A stretch of 64,000 nucleotides of DNA from Nitzschia sp. pyKryTriq1 (GCA_956465555.1 OY101127.1:1178001-1242000); one strand, 5' to 3'. Counted from the stretch's first letter, positions 1 through 10,725 are shown. Translations and numbers: made by a program. Notes: generated by a model from the sequence alone, not told the origin.

Positions 1-507
1 GAGATGAAAACCACCATCAGGGACGATGATTCCTTCTAATAGAGAGGAAACGTGGTAATATTTAACTCGGGAGAGTCGAGCGTACTTGTCTCCCCGTTGG
101 CAGACGTATGTCCGTTGGCAGTAAGCGTTACACTCTCAGTAAGAGTTACACGGCAGCTTTAGACAACAACTGTAACTTTTAGAGAGAGTAGACTGTGCCG
201 GTACCGTACGTGCCGCCACAGTACAGGGTACCTGTAAGTACAGTACTCAGTACTGTACATTACGGTACTCGTAGAGTACTGTACGGATCTATCAGACGAG
301 CCAGCCGACCTTCGATCGGTATCCGTTGGCCCTTTGGCAACCGACCACGCACCCAATCCGAAGAGTTCAAAATCGAAAGAAGATGGGAGATGGGAATGAT
401 ATTGTATCACACAAAAGCACGAATCATCAATGCGACGACAGACTTACAAACGTATCTACTCCGCAATATTCAATCATCATCATCATAATCATCATCATCG
501 AATCATC
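1..507. other. 5' spacer upstream of the FMO-like gene
   Basis: No gene is supported here. The stretch holds TACCGTAC/GTACTG-type short palindromic runs around 199-280 and a CAT-rich run just before the start codon of the next gene. Short open frames exist but have no recognisable protein character. Confidence 0.5.
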
Positions 508-2619
508 ATGGCACCAATTCGAGTGGCTGTGATTGGAGGCGGACCCGCCGCCATGTTCTTCTGCCATGCGTTGAACAAGCAGAGGAAAGAGCAGCAGAAG
601 AATACTGAAAATGAGTTGCTGGAAGTGACTTGCTTTGAAAAGGCATCCACACCGGGAGGAATCTGGAGATCGGCAGCTACTAGTAGTGGTACCGGTACCT
701 CGGGTAGTAGTACGAACAGCAGTACTACGTATGGAGAGTTGTGGACCAATGGACCATCGCACAACTTTGAATTTTATGATTATACCTTTGATGATCATTT
801 CAATGGCGAGCAAGTTCCAGTCTATTTGCCTCGACGAGATGTCAACGAGTATTTAATGCAACGAGTCCTACGAAACGATCCTACCTTTTTTGAGCATTAC
901 TTTGAATTTCAAACCGAGGTCATGAACGTGTCAGAAGTAGTCGTCACGGACAATGAAGGTCAGCAATCATCATCAAAATCATCCTTTCGAGTGACGTTGC
1001 GAAAGACAGAGACTGGGGAAACATCGACTCGCTTCTTTGATAAGTGTATCTGGGCGGCGGGTGCGAATGCTCAAGGATCGATACCAGCGGCATTGCGCGC
1101 CTTGTTCCATGCTTCGACTGTCTCGAACAAGGCGGAAGAAGATGAGCCATCATCTAACGATCCAACCATTATTTCTTCTTCCCAACAAGACGACGAACCT
1201 GTCCCCGAACTACTACAGGTCCAGTCGTCCACAAGTTGGATGTCCAAATCCTCGTCCAAACGAGTTCTCCTGCACTCGACGGAAACGGCGCGCATTCGAG
1301 AAAGTGTTCGAAACGACAAGCGAGTTTTGTTGATTGGAGGTGGATTTTCCGCTGAGGACCTCGCCCTACAATGTATCAAATGGGGAGCCAGCCATGTCGA
1401 TGTGGCCGTCCGAAGCTCGGAGGCTGAAATTACTTGGATGTCGAAATGGCCGGAAGATCGAGTCACAATTCACAAGGAAATGGCGGCTCATTCCTTGGAT
1501 CCGGAAAGTGGCGACATTGTTTTGGAAAAGGTCGAATTTGATTGGCCGTCCACGTACCACCCCACGCGTCTTGTGGCGGAAGACAACAGCAATGACGAAA
1601 ACCAAAGTATCATCAACAATAACATTGAGAAGGATCATGATGCTCAGGAGGAATCTTCCTCTACGGACACTCTCAGGCTTCATGATATTGACACTGTTGT
1701 GTTTTGCACGGGATACAAGCCGAATCTCAGCATGTTGGATGAGACACTGCAACCATCGTCCGGTGCACCGCCTGCGTGGTATATGGGCTCTGGTGATTCC
1801 ATGTCCCTCCTCAATTCGGATTTTTCGTGGGATACCTGGTCCATGCCGACCGATCATCCTGCTTACGAGTATACTGGAGACGTGCCGGCAGCAATGGGAA
1901 GGATGCTTCGGATCAACTACAACCATCCAGATATGCATCGAGGAATACTGTTCAAGAACCCAAATATGATTTTTCTCTGCGAACACGGTTCGGATATCCC
2001 TTTGCTGTCTTTGGACGTTCATGCTTGGCTTTTGTGTTCTTATCTTACTGGTCGGATACCGATGCCATCTACAGAAGAGTTACAAAGAGCCAATCGACAA
2101 CAAGTTTTGGATCAGATGAAGCTCCCTTACCTGAGGTATTTTTTTGATGAGGGATACTTTCGAGTGCTCGAGTCTAAAGAAGAGTACTGGCTCCCCGATG
2201 GTGGCGCCTATGAAAAAGCACAAGAAGACTATGGGAACTACATGTTTCGTTTGCTGGCCGGTATAATGGAGGAAGGACAGTATCCAGGACTGTCTCTAGG
2301 GACATATGAGAAACTCAACGAGAACGGCAAAGCGATGATTGACTTTGGCTATAGCTCCTATTACATGCGCGCCGACTTGGCCGATTATGAAGATGACGAT
2401 GAGGACGATGATGAGGACGAAGAAAGAGAAGATGGTGTTACCAAATCATCATCGTCGTCGTCGTCCTTGCCGGCATCCTTGCGAACCTTTCGCGACGATG
2501 TTGTGGAACCTGAGTACATCCATTCCCTCTACACGAAATCCGTTGCCCGTCCGCTCAAGAAGCCCTGGATGGATATATCTGTAGGACCCTCGTGTTCCGT
2601 CCGAAACGGTGACATCTAG
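508..2619 (+). CDS. FAD/NAD(P)-dependent flavin monooxygenase-like oxidoreductase
   Basis: A 703-residue single-exon protein resembling flavin-containing monooxygenases, which use FAD, NADPH and oxygen to oxidise soft nucleophiles; the substrate is unknown. The N-terminal FAD Rossmann motif VIGGGPAA starts about residue 7. A second dinucleotide motif, LLIGGGFSAEDLA, lies near 273-285, preceded by an LLHSTETAR segment that fits a degenerate FMO signature. FCTGYKPN near 398 matches the FATGY-type motif. An acidic Asp/Glu run (about 2390-2435) and a Ser run near the C-terminus are low complexity. I chose the ATG at 508 because the Rossmann strand starts at once and CATCATGGC is a good context. 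An in-frame ATG at 430 would add a His-rich leader made from CAT repeats. At roughly 700 residues it is longer than the usual 450-550, through low-complexity insertions. The subfamily is uncertain. Confidence 0.85.
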   Translation: MAPIRVAVIGGGPAAMFFCHALNKQRKEQQKNTENELLEVTCFEKASTPGGIWRSAATSSGTGTSGSSTNSSTTYGELWTNGPSHNFEFYDYTFDDHFNGEQVPVYLPRRDVNEYLMQRVLRNDPTFFEHYFEFQTEVMNVSEVVVTDNEGQQSSSKSSFRVTLRKTETGETSTRFFDKCIWAAGANAQGSIPAALRALFHASTVSNKAEEDEPSSNDPTIISSSQQDDEPVPELLQVQSSTSWMSKSSSKRVLLHSTETARIRESVRNDKRVLLIGGGFSAEDLALQCIKWGASHVDVAVRSSEAEITWMSKWPEDRVTIHKEMAAHSLDPESGDIVLEKVEFDWPSTYHPTRLVAEDNSNDENQSIINNNIEKDHDAQEESSSTDTLRLHDIDTVVFCTGYKPNLSMLDETLQPSSGAPPAWYMGSGDSMSLLNSDFSWDTWSMPTDHPAYEYTGDVPAAMGRMLRINYNHPDMHRGILFKNPNMIFLCEHGSDIPLLSLDVHAWLLCSYLTGRIPMPSTEELQRANRQQVLDQMKLPYLRYFFDEGYFRVLESKEEYWLPDGGAYEKAQEDYGNYMFRLLAGIMEEGQYPGLSLGTYEKLNENGKAMIDFGYSSYYMRADLADYEDDDEDDDEDEEREDGVTKSSSSSSSLPASLRTFRDDVVEPEYIHSLYTKSVARPLKKPWMDISVGPSCSVRNGDI

Positions 2620-3234
2620 ACTAGAAGTCGGAGTACTACCGTGCATACGAAATACTACATACGGCTCGATGCCATGATGCCATAGCCATAGCAGCAACCT
2701 TCGCATAGAAACTATATACCTAGACGCAGCAGTAGCAGCAGCTAAATTAGACAGGGCGCTTTTTCGCTGCTTCCGTCTTGTTTACGATATTTCTACTCCT
2801 CACTACTAGCTTCTACTAGTAGTACCAGCAGCTAGAATGAATAGCGCGAGCGAGCTCGGACGAAGAAGCAAGCAAGGATGCTGCAAGCACATAGGACTAT
2901 TACTACCGGTACTACTAGTACTAGTAGGTGCTTCCATCGCCTACGAGTAGTACTGTAGTATGTGCAGACTACTCTAGTATAGATAGTCTGCTAGCTAGTA
3001 GTGCCCCGTACGGCCGTACAGTTGAAAAGAGTCAGTCCACTGAGTCAATCTCTGGATTGTCTATTCTACTGTATCTACCATTGTTACCCTGCGGTAGAGA
3101 CTTACGTTGTACCGGTACGGTACTGTAGTCTACATGGTACGCCTGTACCGGCAGTTGTGTCCGCTGTCCGGCGTCAGAGAAGAGCAGGGTCTACTAGTAC
3201 CAAGGTAGTACCGGTAGTATGCTACACAGTTCTG

Positions 3235-3252
3235 CGTACCGGTACCGGTACG
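3235..3252. repeat. 18-bp perfect palindrome of overlapping TACCGGTA units
   Basis: The run CGTACCGGTACCGGTACG equals its own reverse complement. Similar GTACCGGTAC palindromes recur in many spacers of this window, for example near 39273, 41606, 41857, 51877 and 56542, and are scarce in coding sequence. Confidence 0.9.
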
Positions 3253-3546
3253 TATGGTATCAGAGTGCAAATGATGCGCCGCGATGCTTCTTCTACTCTG
3301 CCCTCGTCGCAAGCCACGCCACCCATTCCGCGGCACTAAACGGAAAACGTACAGCAGTCTGCTACCCCCCTACAAAATCACAGGAGCGGCCGGGAAATCA
3401 ATGTCTGCGGATTAGAACGCAGGACAGACCACGGAAATTGTCTTGTGAGGCAAGCGCAAAACCAGTAATTCCACGATTAAAAAGTGCATCCGCGCGGTAA
3501 AGCCAATTCCTTGGTATTGTTAGTACGATCGCCAAATGTTGCAAAT

Positions 3547-3590
3547 TTTGCAACATTGTTGCAAATCAGATTTGCAACATTGTTGCAAAT
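3547..3590. repeat. Paired 20-bp near-palindromes, 24-bp spacing
   Basis: The sequence TTTGCAACATTGTTGCAAAT occurs identically at 3547-3566 and 3571-3590. Each copy is itself a near-perfect inverted repeat (TTGCAACA / TGTTGCAA), and the flanks continue the AT-rich TTGCAAAT pattern. The layout looks like a double operator or a cruciform-prone site; no protein partner can be named. Confidence 0.85.
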
Positions 3591-4411
3591 TTTGCATGAG
3601 CCTTTTGAACTTTACCATTCGAAATCTATTCCAGGACTTTTGAATAGGCAGTATGAGGGCGCTCTGATCCTATACACAAGATGACGTCTGCATTGATTTG
3701 GGTTGTCGACGTGTCAACATCGAAAGAAAGCGGCGGGGTTACATACATATCCACCTTAAGTGAATCTTAGGAGGACCATCACCTCTTCCTCTCTCGACTC
3801 CGATAGGAGCAGTAGAGTAAGAATGATGGACTCACTCTTTACATGCCTGCATTTGCTTAAAAAAATTCTCCAGACAAATTCTCCAGGTTCCACAACGCAG
3901 GTTAAAATATGAGGAAGTTCAAACCGGTCGAGATGTCATCATTCATCCTGTGTTGTGATTATTTTGACGGGATGTTTTGTTGAATGTTGAATAATCATCA
4001 TCGTCATTCACCATCATCATCACATCATCAGCGGAAATGCATACTCGTACGTTGCAAAATTGTTAAACCATTTTGTATAAAAATGAATGTTCCAGTAGCT
4101 CATTTCAAAAGTACAGTGCGCACTTTGTATCGCGCACTCCGTCAATTCAAATATTCCCCCTAAAACTGTTATATACGCGCGCATTATAACACCAGTCGGA
4201 GGAATCACGTTGACTTGAGGAGGGGGGGGGGACATTAGGGGGCGGGGGACCCAGCCGGGGGAGGGGGACCGCCAGAAGTGGGGGCGCCAGCAAGTCCGGG
4301 GGACGGGGCAGTCGACTGAGTCGGGGCCGTGCTTGAACGAAGTTTGAACGAGACGTGTAAAAATCAAATTTTCGTCTACATCTGAACGGAAATTTGGACG
4401 CGTCTAAAATG

Positions 4412-4495
4412 TATCCGGGGGTTTGACACTGCCCGCGTCTAAAAATTTACTTCAATTTGAACGCCGGCCAGTCTGTCCGGGGGTTTGACACTGCT
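4412..4495. repeat. Direct repeat TCCGGGGGTTTGACACTGC, two copies
   Basis: The 19-bp run TCCGGGGGTTTGACACTGC occurs at about 4414 and again at about 4475, with related CGTCTAAAA words between them and a G-rich block upstream. This may be the edge of an old non-autonomous element, but no terminal inverted repeats or target duplication were recognised. Confidence 0.6.
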
Positions 4496-4960
4496 CTAAG
4501 TCGGCACTATTTATATGTGTAGTGGCGAAAAAAATGCCGAAAAACTGGTAGCTAGTAGCCTTAACTGCAAGTTACGGGGGCGGGGGGTAGCAGCCCATAC
4601 CTTCAAGTACCCATCATACCTACCGTACCCGTACGGTAAGGTAGAAAACACAGTACCGGTACGACTGTATGAAGTCGAGTACACAGAACGTACGAGTACT
4701 GTACCAGGAACTGTGTCCGTTGGTTCTGCTATTACTGTACTGCGTGATCTGTGATCTGGGTGCGATCTGACGAGTCGTCCGCATCGCCATTCTCTCTATT
4801 ATCATCGCATTTATCATGATATGCAATAATCGTTCGAAAAAGTTGTTCGAGAATTCATTTTGGTACATCAGTTCTTGCAGTATACAGTATATTGACCACC
4901 AAGCTCTGTTAAAAAGTAAAAAATAGAATAAAGATAAAGATACAATAAGAAAACGACAGT

Positions 4961-7900
4961 ATGGACAATCAGGATGAAAAAAAGAAAGTCCTGCCGCCAT
5001 CAGCCGCGGCGGCGAGGCCAGGAGCTGCATCATCACCCCGTGGAAAAGGAGCCATGATTTCCAGGCAAATTGGAGCCACTGCCTCGTCCACTGGCGAGGT
5101 CGAATCCTTGGAACCTGGAGAGGTTGAAGCAGCAGCCGAGAAAGAAGGAGAAGAAGAAGAAGCTATTATTTCCCAGCCTCACAAGACGAACAAGACAGCA
5201 GGGAGGCGCAGGCGAAGATCGTCCTTGGAGGAGATGCAGAAGCAGAAGAAGAAAACACCACTAGATGTTTCTTCCATTCGAGAGGACATGCAGAGAACTC
5301 TAGATGATTCTGTTCAGTCCATTTCCAATCTTCACCTGCTGTCCACATCCGAAGGTACAACTTGTCCCGTACAACATGTCCATCATCATTCTCCATCTTC
5401 TTCTTCTTCATCTTCTTCTTGTGCTTTTTTCCAATCGCAAAATCGACAACATCAAGCCTCACCGGGGGATCATGCCGGCGAGGATGGCTCTCTTTTGATT
5501 GATGATAATGATGACGATGATGTCTCTATCGAAATGCTAAAAGCAGAAGAAAAAAAGGTTCCAGCATTGTTGTCACGAGAAAAGATCAAGCGTAAAAGCA
5601 TATTATCCTTGAATGCCTCCATTGATATGATTCGATTCCAATCGTCCGATGAAGAACAAGAAGAAGATAAAGATGGTGGTGGTGGTGGTGAGAATTCAAA
5701 CAAGTCCCCTCTCCAGCCGCGCCCCGCCAACTATGGAGACTACTTGAAAGCCCAAAAACAAATGGCTTTGGGAGAGTCTCAGATGAGACGAGCTAGCACC
5801 ACTTTTCAACCAAGAGAGCAGGATGAAGAAAAAAATGAAAGGAGGAGATCCTTAGCCGAGGCCGGACGCCTGTTTCAAAGTATGAGAGTGCTGGCTGCCA
5901 AAGAAGAAGGAACGGGCGATGCCGCAGCCGTAGAGTCCATGGTGTATGAACTTGAAAAACGAATGCAAAAGCTGGACGCCGATGGCCATTTCAAAGACAA
6001 AAAGACACTTCAGGCACCTTGGTATTCCGTCCCCATTCAACGTCAACGATGGGGAGGTGAACAGATCCTTCCGGATTCCAATTATGGAACTCTCTTTTTC
6101 GATTTGTTCTTTATCGGAGCTGTGTACAATATTCAAGAGATGATTCTCTCGGCACAATCGAGCGACTGGCTTCGATCGATCTTGTACTTTATTGGCACAT
6201 TTGGTCCCATCTTTGTTACTTGGGAGACTGACGTCTACTACCACTCCCGCTACTGTGTGGTGGACTATGCACACCGACTCTTTGATGTGATTCGGTTCGT
6301 CTTTATCACGACTGTCGTACTGTTTATACAACCCATGCCCGAGATGAGGAGTCCTACCACGAGTATTGCTCCTTTTGCAATGACGTTGGCCATCTTTATG
6401 GAGTCCATCATGCATCTATTGATGAATGTCGAGCTGTATTACAAGGCCGATGGGGATCGAGTGGCCATTCAGAATCACACCCTTCGAAAGATCAAGAAGC
6501 AATTGATTCCCACGTCGTTGACGTACCTTTTGGCGTCCTTGTCGGCGGCCATTTTCTATTTTGTCCCCATGATTGTCGACAAAATTCCTGGAGCAGATGG
6601 GGGAGCTTTATGGTCCCTGACTGATCTTCCCCTGACGCTCACTGCGGCAGGCTATCTTTTGAATATTTTCTTTACTCTGATCCGCAAGATGCGTGCCACG
6701 AACGGGTCGGCGGATATTCGCAAGACCTTTGTACCGAACAATATTGACTACGTCATTGATCGATACAATGACTGGTTTCTTCTCTTGCTGGGCGAGGTCG
6801 TCATGGCCATGGTGGAGATTACGGGTTCCAAAAGAAACTACGTGGTTGCCAGTATGGGTGCCCTGACCACGATTCTCATTCACACACTCAAGTTCGAGTC
6901 CGAGCCAGGGCATGCTCATGGTCATGCATTGTGGCGAAATATAAGCAATGCTACCTGTTTTGGTATGTTGACACAGGTCCTATCCAGTGGTTTGATCTCA
7001 TTTGGTATGTCCTACAAAGTCTTGCTTACGGATGGTCAAATGGGACTCTCAGGGCAACTGTGTAACATTTTTGTTTGTGTCTCGTTGGCTTGGGTTCTAA
7101 TTGCACTGGAACTCATGGTCATGACTCACAAAGGGCTGACAAACAGTTGGAAACGCCTCTTTATCTCGGACGAGGATGGCAGGGATGTACTCTACTGGCC
7201 TCTTGTCTGGCTGACACTCTTCAAGGCGGGGCTTTTCGTTTTCTTACTCACAATCCCTCTGTGGACATCGAATACAAATGTTGCCGTGATCAGTGGTGTT
7301 GTTGTAGTGATTCTCGTGGCTATCACACGGATCCTTGGATGGGCCTTGGTCTTTCGAGAGGAAGAAATCCGAGAGTTTGTTTCCAAGACCAAACGAAAGC
7401 TTGTGAGCAAAGTCTCATTCGCTGGCACATTTTCTGAGAAGAATGGTGGTGGTGGATCCTCTCACAATGGAAGTGAATCACGACGCTTTTATCGAGGCGA
7501 GTCAAGGAGCATTCATTCCGGGAATTATAATGACTCCGAGGGTCCTCCTGCTGATGGCAACAGGTTCAGCATGAGCGGTTTTCGAAAAAGTCTCAAGCCA
7601 TCATCGTTTCTTAAATCCCGAGCCGGACGCGAGCCCAAAATCGACGAAGAACCATCCGATGCCGATCTGGAATCTGCTGAGACTGGCTCGGAGGGCACTA
7701 GTAGTCTCACTAGTCTCACCAGTCAGAAAAAACGCGCCGAGGTCTATGATGAAATGTTCGATGCTGTCGTTCTAATTGACCTGAAAGGCTTTATCGTCAC
7801 CGTGAACAAGACAGCGCTAGATGTCTTCGGTTACAAGTCCAAGGACGACTTGGTCGGTTACAATGTATCCATGCTCGTTGGTGGGGATGACGCAAAACAC

Positions 7901-8596
7901 CACGATGCCTACCTGGAGGCATTTCATAAAAAAGGCAAGGAACAGTCTCAAATCGGCAAGCAGCGGGTTCTCAAAGCAAAGCGTTGCGATGGGAGTGAGT
8001 TTCCTTGCATTATTGGTATCAAACTGTCCGGCAATCACAAATATCTTGTTGGATACATTCGTGATGTGACAGGTATTCCTGATTTCGGCAACAAGAACAA
8101 AAGTACAAAGAGCCTTGGTTCCGTGGATTCGAGCAATGATGATGATTATGACGATGACAATTTTGAGGTATTATCCCGCTCGGGGCGTGCTACGGACACC
8201 AGGTACAAGAAGTACTTAAAACGCGCGTTGGACGATAAATCATTTGATTGCATCGTGGCGGCAGACCATTACGGCGTCATCCAAGGGGTGAACGAAACAC
8301 TCGTAAGGGTCTTCGGCTTTAGATCAAAAGATGAGTTATTCGGGGAGAACATTTCGATTCTGATGGGTAACGATATCTCCCCTGAACAGCATGATCGCTA
8401 TCTCTCAACATATCGCGAAAGGAATGTGAATGGCAACAATGCCAGCACCACGTCACGGGTTCTGGCGAAGCAACGGCAACTGTACGGGAAACGTCGAGAT
8501 GGGACGATGTTCAAATGTATAATTGGCGTTCATGACATCGAGGGCGTCGATTTGATGGTTGGTTACATTCGAAACCTAGAAGAATTAGTAGAATAA
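4961..8596 (+). CDS. LtrA-family membrane protein fused to two PAS domains
   Basis: A 1211-residue single-exon protein. Residues 1 to about 355 are disordered (Glu, Ser, Lys and His rich). From about 362 the RWGGEQILPDSNYGTLFFDLFFIGAVY segment opens a low-temperature-requirement A (LtrA) membrane domain with many hydrophobic helices, ending near 800. A Ser-rich linker follows, then PAS1 (about 926-1033) and PAS2 (about 1084-1211). Both PAS domains have the V/I-x-x-V/I-N-x-T/A...FG core and the late KR-x-DG-x-x-F signature. PAS1 has HHDAYL (His981) and Arg1002; PAS2 has QHDRYL (His1144) and Arg1172. These align by motif with the haem-binding His and distal Arg of FixL. The molecular function of LtrA is not established; a membrane sensor is inferred. 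The stop lies 64 bp from that of the convergent kinase gene. Confidence 0.92.
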   Translation: MDNQDEKKKVLPPSAAAARPGAASSPRGKGAMISRQIGATASSTGEVESLEPGEVEAAAEKEGEEEEAIISQPHKTNKTAGRRRRRSSLEEMQKQKKKTPLDVSSIREDMQRTLDDSVQSISNLHLLSTSEGTTCPVQHVHHHSPSSSSSSSSCAFFQSQNRQHQASPGDHAGEDGSLLIDDNDDDDVSIEMLKAEEKKVPALLSREKIKRKSILSLNASIDMIRFQSSDEEQEEDKDGGGGGENSNKSPLQPRPANYGDYLKAQKQMALGESQMRRASTTFQPREQDEEKNERRRSLAEAGRLFQSMRVLAAKEEGTGDAAAVESMVYELEKRMQKLDADGHFKDKKTLQAPWYSVPIQRQRWGGEQILPDSNYGTLFFDLFFIGAVYNIQEMILSAQSSDWLRSILYFIGTFGPIFVTWETDVYYHSRYCVVDYAHRLFDVIRFVFITTVVLFIQPMPEMRSPTTSIAPFAMTLAIFMESIMHLLMNVELYYKADGDRVAIQNHTLRKIKKQLIPTSLTYLLASLSAAIFYFVPMIVDKIPGADGGALWSLTDLPLTLTAAGYLLNIFFTLIRKMRATNGSADIRKTFVPNNIDYVIDRYNDWFLLLLGEVVMAMVEITGSKRNYVVASMGALTTILIHTLKFESEPGHAHGHALWRNISNATCFGMLTQVLSSGLISFGMSYKVLLTDGQMGLSGQLCNIFVCVSLAWVLIALELMVMTHKGLTNSWKRLFISDEDGRDVLYWPLVWLTLFKAGLFVFLLTIPLWTSNTNVAVISGVVVVILVAITRILGWALVFREEEIREFVSKTKRKLVSKVSFAGTFSEKNGGGGSSHNGSESRRFYRGESRSIHSGNYNDSEGPPADGNRFSMSGFRKSLKPSSFLKSRAGREPKIDEEPSDADLESAETGSEGTSSLTSLTSQKKRAEVYDEMFDAVVLIDLKGFIVTVNKTALDVFGYKSKDDLVGYNVSMLVGGDDAKHHDAYLEAFHKKGKEQSQIGKQRVLKAKRCDGSEFPCIIGIKLSGNHKYLVGYIRDVTGIPDFGNKNKSTKSLGSVDSSNDDDYDDDNFEVLSRSGRATDTRYKKYLKRALDDKSFDCIVAADHYGVIQGVNETLVRVFGFRSKDELFGENISILMGNDISPEQHDRYLSTYRERNVNGNNASTTSRVLAKQRQLYGKRRDGTMFKCIIGVHDIEGVDLMVGYIRNLEELVE

Positions 8597-8660
8597 GGGC
8601 TCGAGTTTTTTATTTGTTGTTAGGATTTTTCTTTTACTCATAGAATATTGTTAGTAATTA

Positions 8661-10017
8661 CTACTTTCTCAAAGCAACAGCTTTCATTTCATCAAATAGC
8701 AATTTGATTCCACCAGTGTGTCGGCCAATCATACAGGCCCCGACAACTTGCAGGGCTGCCTTTTTGGCAGCCGCTTTCGTATCGGCATTTTCAAACTGGA
8801 GCCATTTTCGTCCCCCCGCAAATTCCAAGGCGGTACGACACACTTCTGCCACGGTAAATCCCACCGTTTCAATTTCCATTTCCTTTTGGACTGTATCGTC
8901 GAAAAAGTCGTCGCCCGCCTCTTCCTTCCAGGCCTTGCAATAGGCGTCCCACACGGCTTGGGCACCATCGACAATTCGTGGGACGGCATCGGGATTGTCG
9001 GCATACGCCTGATGAATGGCCGCCAAACAATATCCTGACAAGAGCGATCCGACATCCAATCCAGGTGGTCCATAAACGGTAAATTCAGGATCAATCACCT
9101 TGGTGTCACCCTCCTTACTGACCATGACAGATCCAGGATGTAAATCTCCATGGCACAAGACTAGATGTTTGGCAACTGTTTCATTGCCATTGTATTGTTT
9201 TTTCAACAGTTCGACTTGTTCCAAAAACTCGGGCGTCACATCGAGTCCCGCCCGTTGTTCATCGGTGGCTTCTTGATAACATTTCGAAAATACAAATTCC
9301 AACTGAATATCTCGCATTTCCCGATTTTCAAAATGTTGCGTCAAGTATTCGCGACGGGCCGCATCGACGAGTTGACAGTGCGTCAGGGCATGAGTCTGTC
9401 CCATGAAATCGCCCAATTTCGTGGCAACATCCGGATGATAATCCCCCGCATGTTCCACCAGAACATGATCCAACAAATCAAACCCGTCCAGGAATTGCAT
9501 AATGACCACCATGTGAGTTTCTAAAGTAGTATAGAGTTGTATAGTATAGTATATAGAGTAAATATGTATGAGTAAATAATGAAGATTGAGAACCACAACG
9601 CAACGTAATGCAAGCACAGCACAGCACAGCACTCTCCCACATGCCCACATCACATTACTTACTGTCAAAATAGTAAATGTCCGGAAGCAAGTCCGCCGCT
9701 TCTCCTTCGAGCATATCTTGCCATTCCGAATACACATCCATTTCTCGTTGCATTCGTTCGGACGTCAAGGGAAATCCCTCGGGACCAAAAATGGCCACAA
9801 ATTCCGGAGCTTGTTTCAAAAAGATCTTGTTGGTATCGTCGAGCGTAATGCAAAAGGCATAGTTGACATTGCCGCCCAAAATCGGTTCCACTTTTACAAT
9901 GTCGTCGACCGAGTCGATGACGCCCTTGAGAGCATTCAAGCGATCGCCCAAGTACGCGGGAATGGTTTCCACGGTAAGGATTGTGGCTGCTACTGCTGCT
10001 GCTGCTGCTGTCGTCAT
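8661..10017 (-). CDS. MTK: S-methyl-5-thioribose kinase, two exons
   Basis: Encodes a 404-residue kinase that phosphorylates methylthioribose in the methionine salvage pathway, probably cytosolic. Exon 1 is 10017-9663 and exon 2 is 9520-8661. The 142-bp intron starts GTAAGTAA, ends TTTAG, and joins in phase (Asp, Lys, Thr, His, Met). The N-terminal LGGNVNYAF segment is the family's glycine-rich ATP loop. LCHGDLHPGSVMV is the catalytic loop, and VIDPEFTVYGPPGLDVG is the metal-binding DPE motif with the GPxGxDxG tail typical of MTR kinase. Length is close to the bacterial and plant enzymes (about 400). The N-terminus starts with an Ala-rich run encoded by GCT repeats. It is divergent from the GT92-like gene across about 700 bp. 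Choline or homoserine kinases are less likely because of the GPPGLDVG motif. Confidence 0.92.
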
Positions 10018-10725
10018 TACAGTACTGCTACTATCTACTATCTACTATCTACTTCGTATTGTGGAAGGAAGAAGTGAAGTGAAGTGAAGTGAGGGGCTGG
10101 TTGACGAGAGGGCAATGAACGGATATGATGGAGGATTGAGAGATAGCGCGCAACAAGTGGAACAGAGGAATAGGGAGCCTCACAACAACTGATGACGCGA
10201 TGATCGACACACGCGTGCCGATCCATCGCGATCTTTTATCGTGCTTTTTTCGCACGTTTCGCGAGGCAAATGTACCGGTATGTGGCGGTTTCGCGCAGGT
10301 CATAGTCACAAAGACTACTAAGTCAGTACCATTTTGGATACTTTCTTTTCAGTCGGGGATAAAATAAGGTATTCGAGCCAGTCGGATTTGGCGATCCGAC
10401 CCACACAAACTCAACGCACACAACACACAATAAAAGCGCATACAAAGAAAAAAATGATCAAAATTGCTTCCAACAACGCAATCCTCATCGTCGCATCATG
10501 CCCATGATAAACGTGTATTCAATATTCGTACATACTACGTTGTTTATTTCCGACGTGCAAAGAGTAGATCCAAATCGAATCAATTACAGCACAGTACCAG
10601 CAACGAATGGACTTGCGTAGACTAAAAGTATCGGGCGTGTCCTCCTCGTCTTCCTCCCCGTAGCAAGACGAAGAAAAGAAGACGAGTAGATATAATACTA
10701 CTACCCGAGAACAAAAATCACCATC
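10018..10725. promoter_or_regulatory. Divergent promoter region, MTR kinase / GT92-like gene
   Basis: This 708-bp stretch separates two genes transcribed away from each other, so it should hold both promoters. Visible elements are AGTGA repeats close to the kinase start, a GATAAAATAAGG run near 10357, and a TATAATAC run about 35 bp before the glycosyltransferase start codon. No defined factor site can be assigned. Confidence 0.45.

Larger units (their letters stand above)
2620..4960. other. 2.3-kb gene-free spacer with repeats
   Basis: No gene is supported. It contains ACTAGTAG/TACCGGTA palindrome clusters (about 2810-3260), a paired 20-bp near-palindrome (3547-3590), a strongly G-rich block (about 4215-4330), a direct repeat (about 4412-4495), and a probable promoter region before the LtrA gene. 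Open frames in the G-rich block have no protein character. Confidence 0.5.

Noticed and set aside
1366-2022. 218-codon minus frame inside the FMO-like gene
   Set aside because: Antisense shadow of a well-supported coding region with no own motif.
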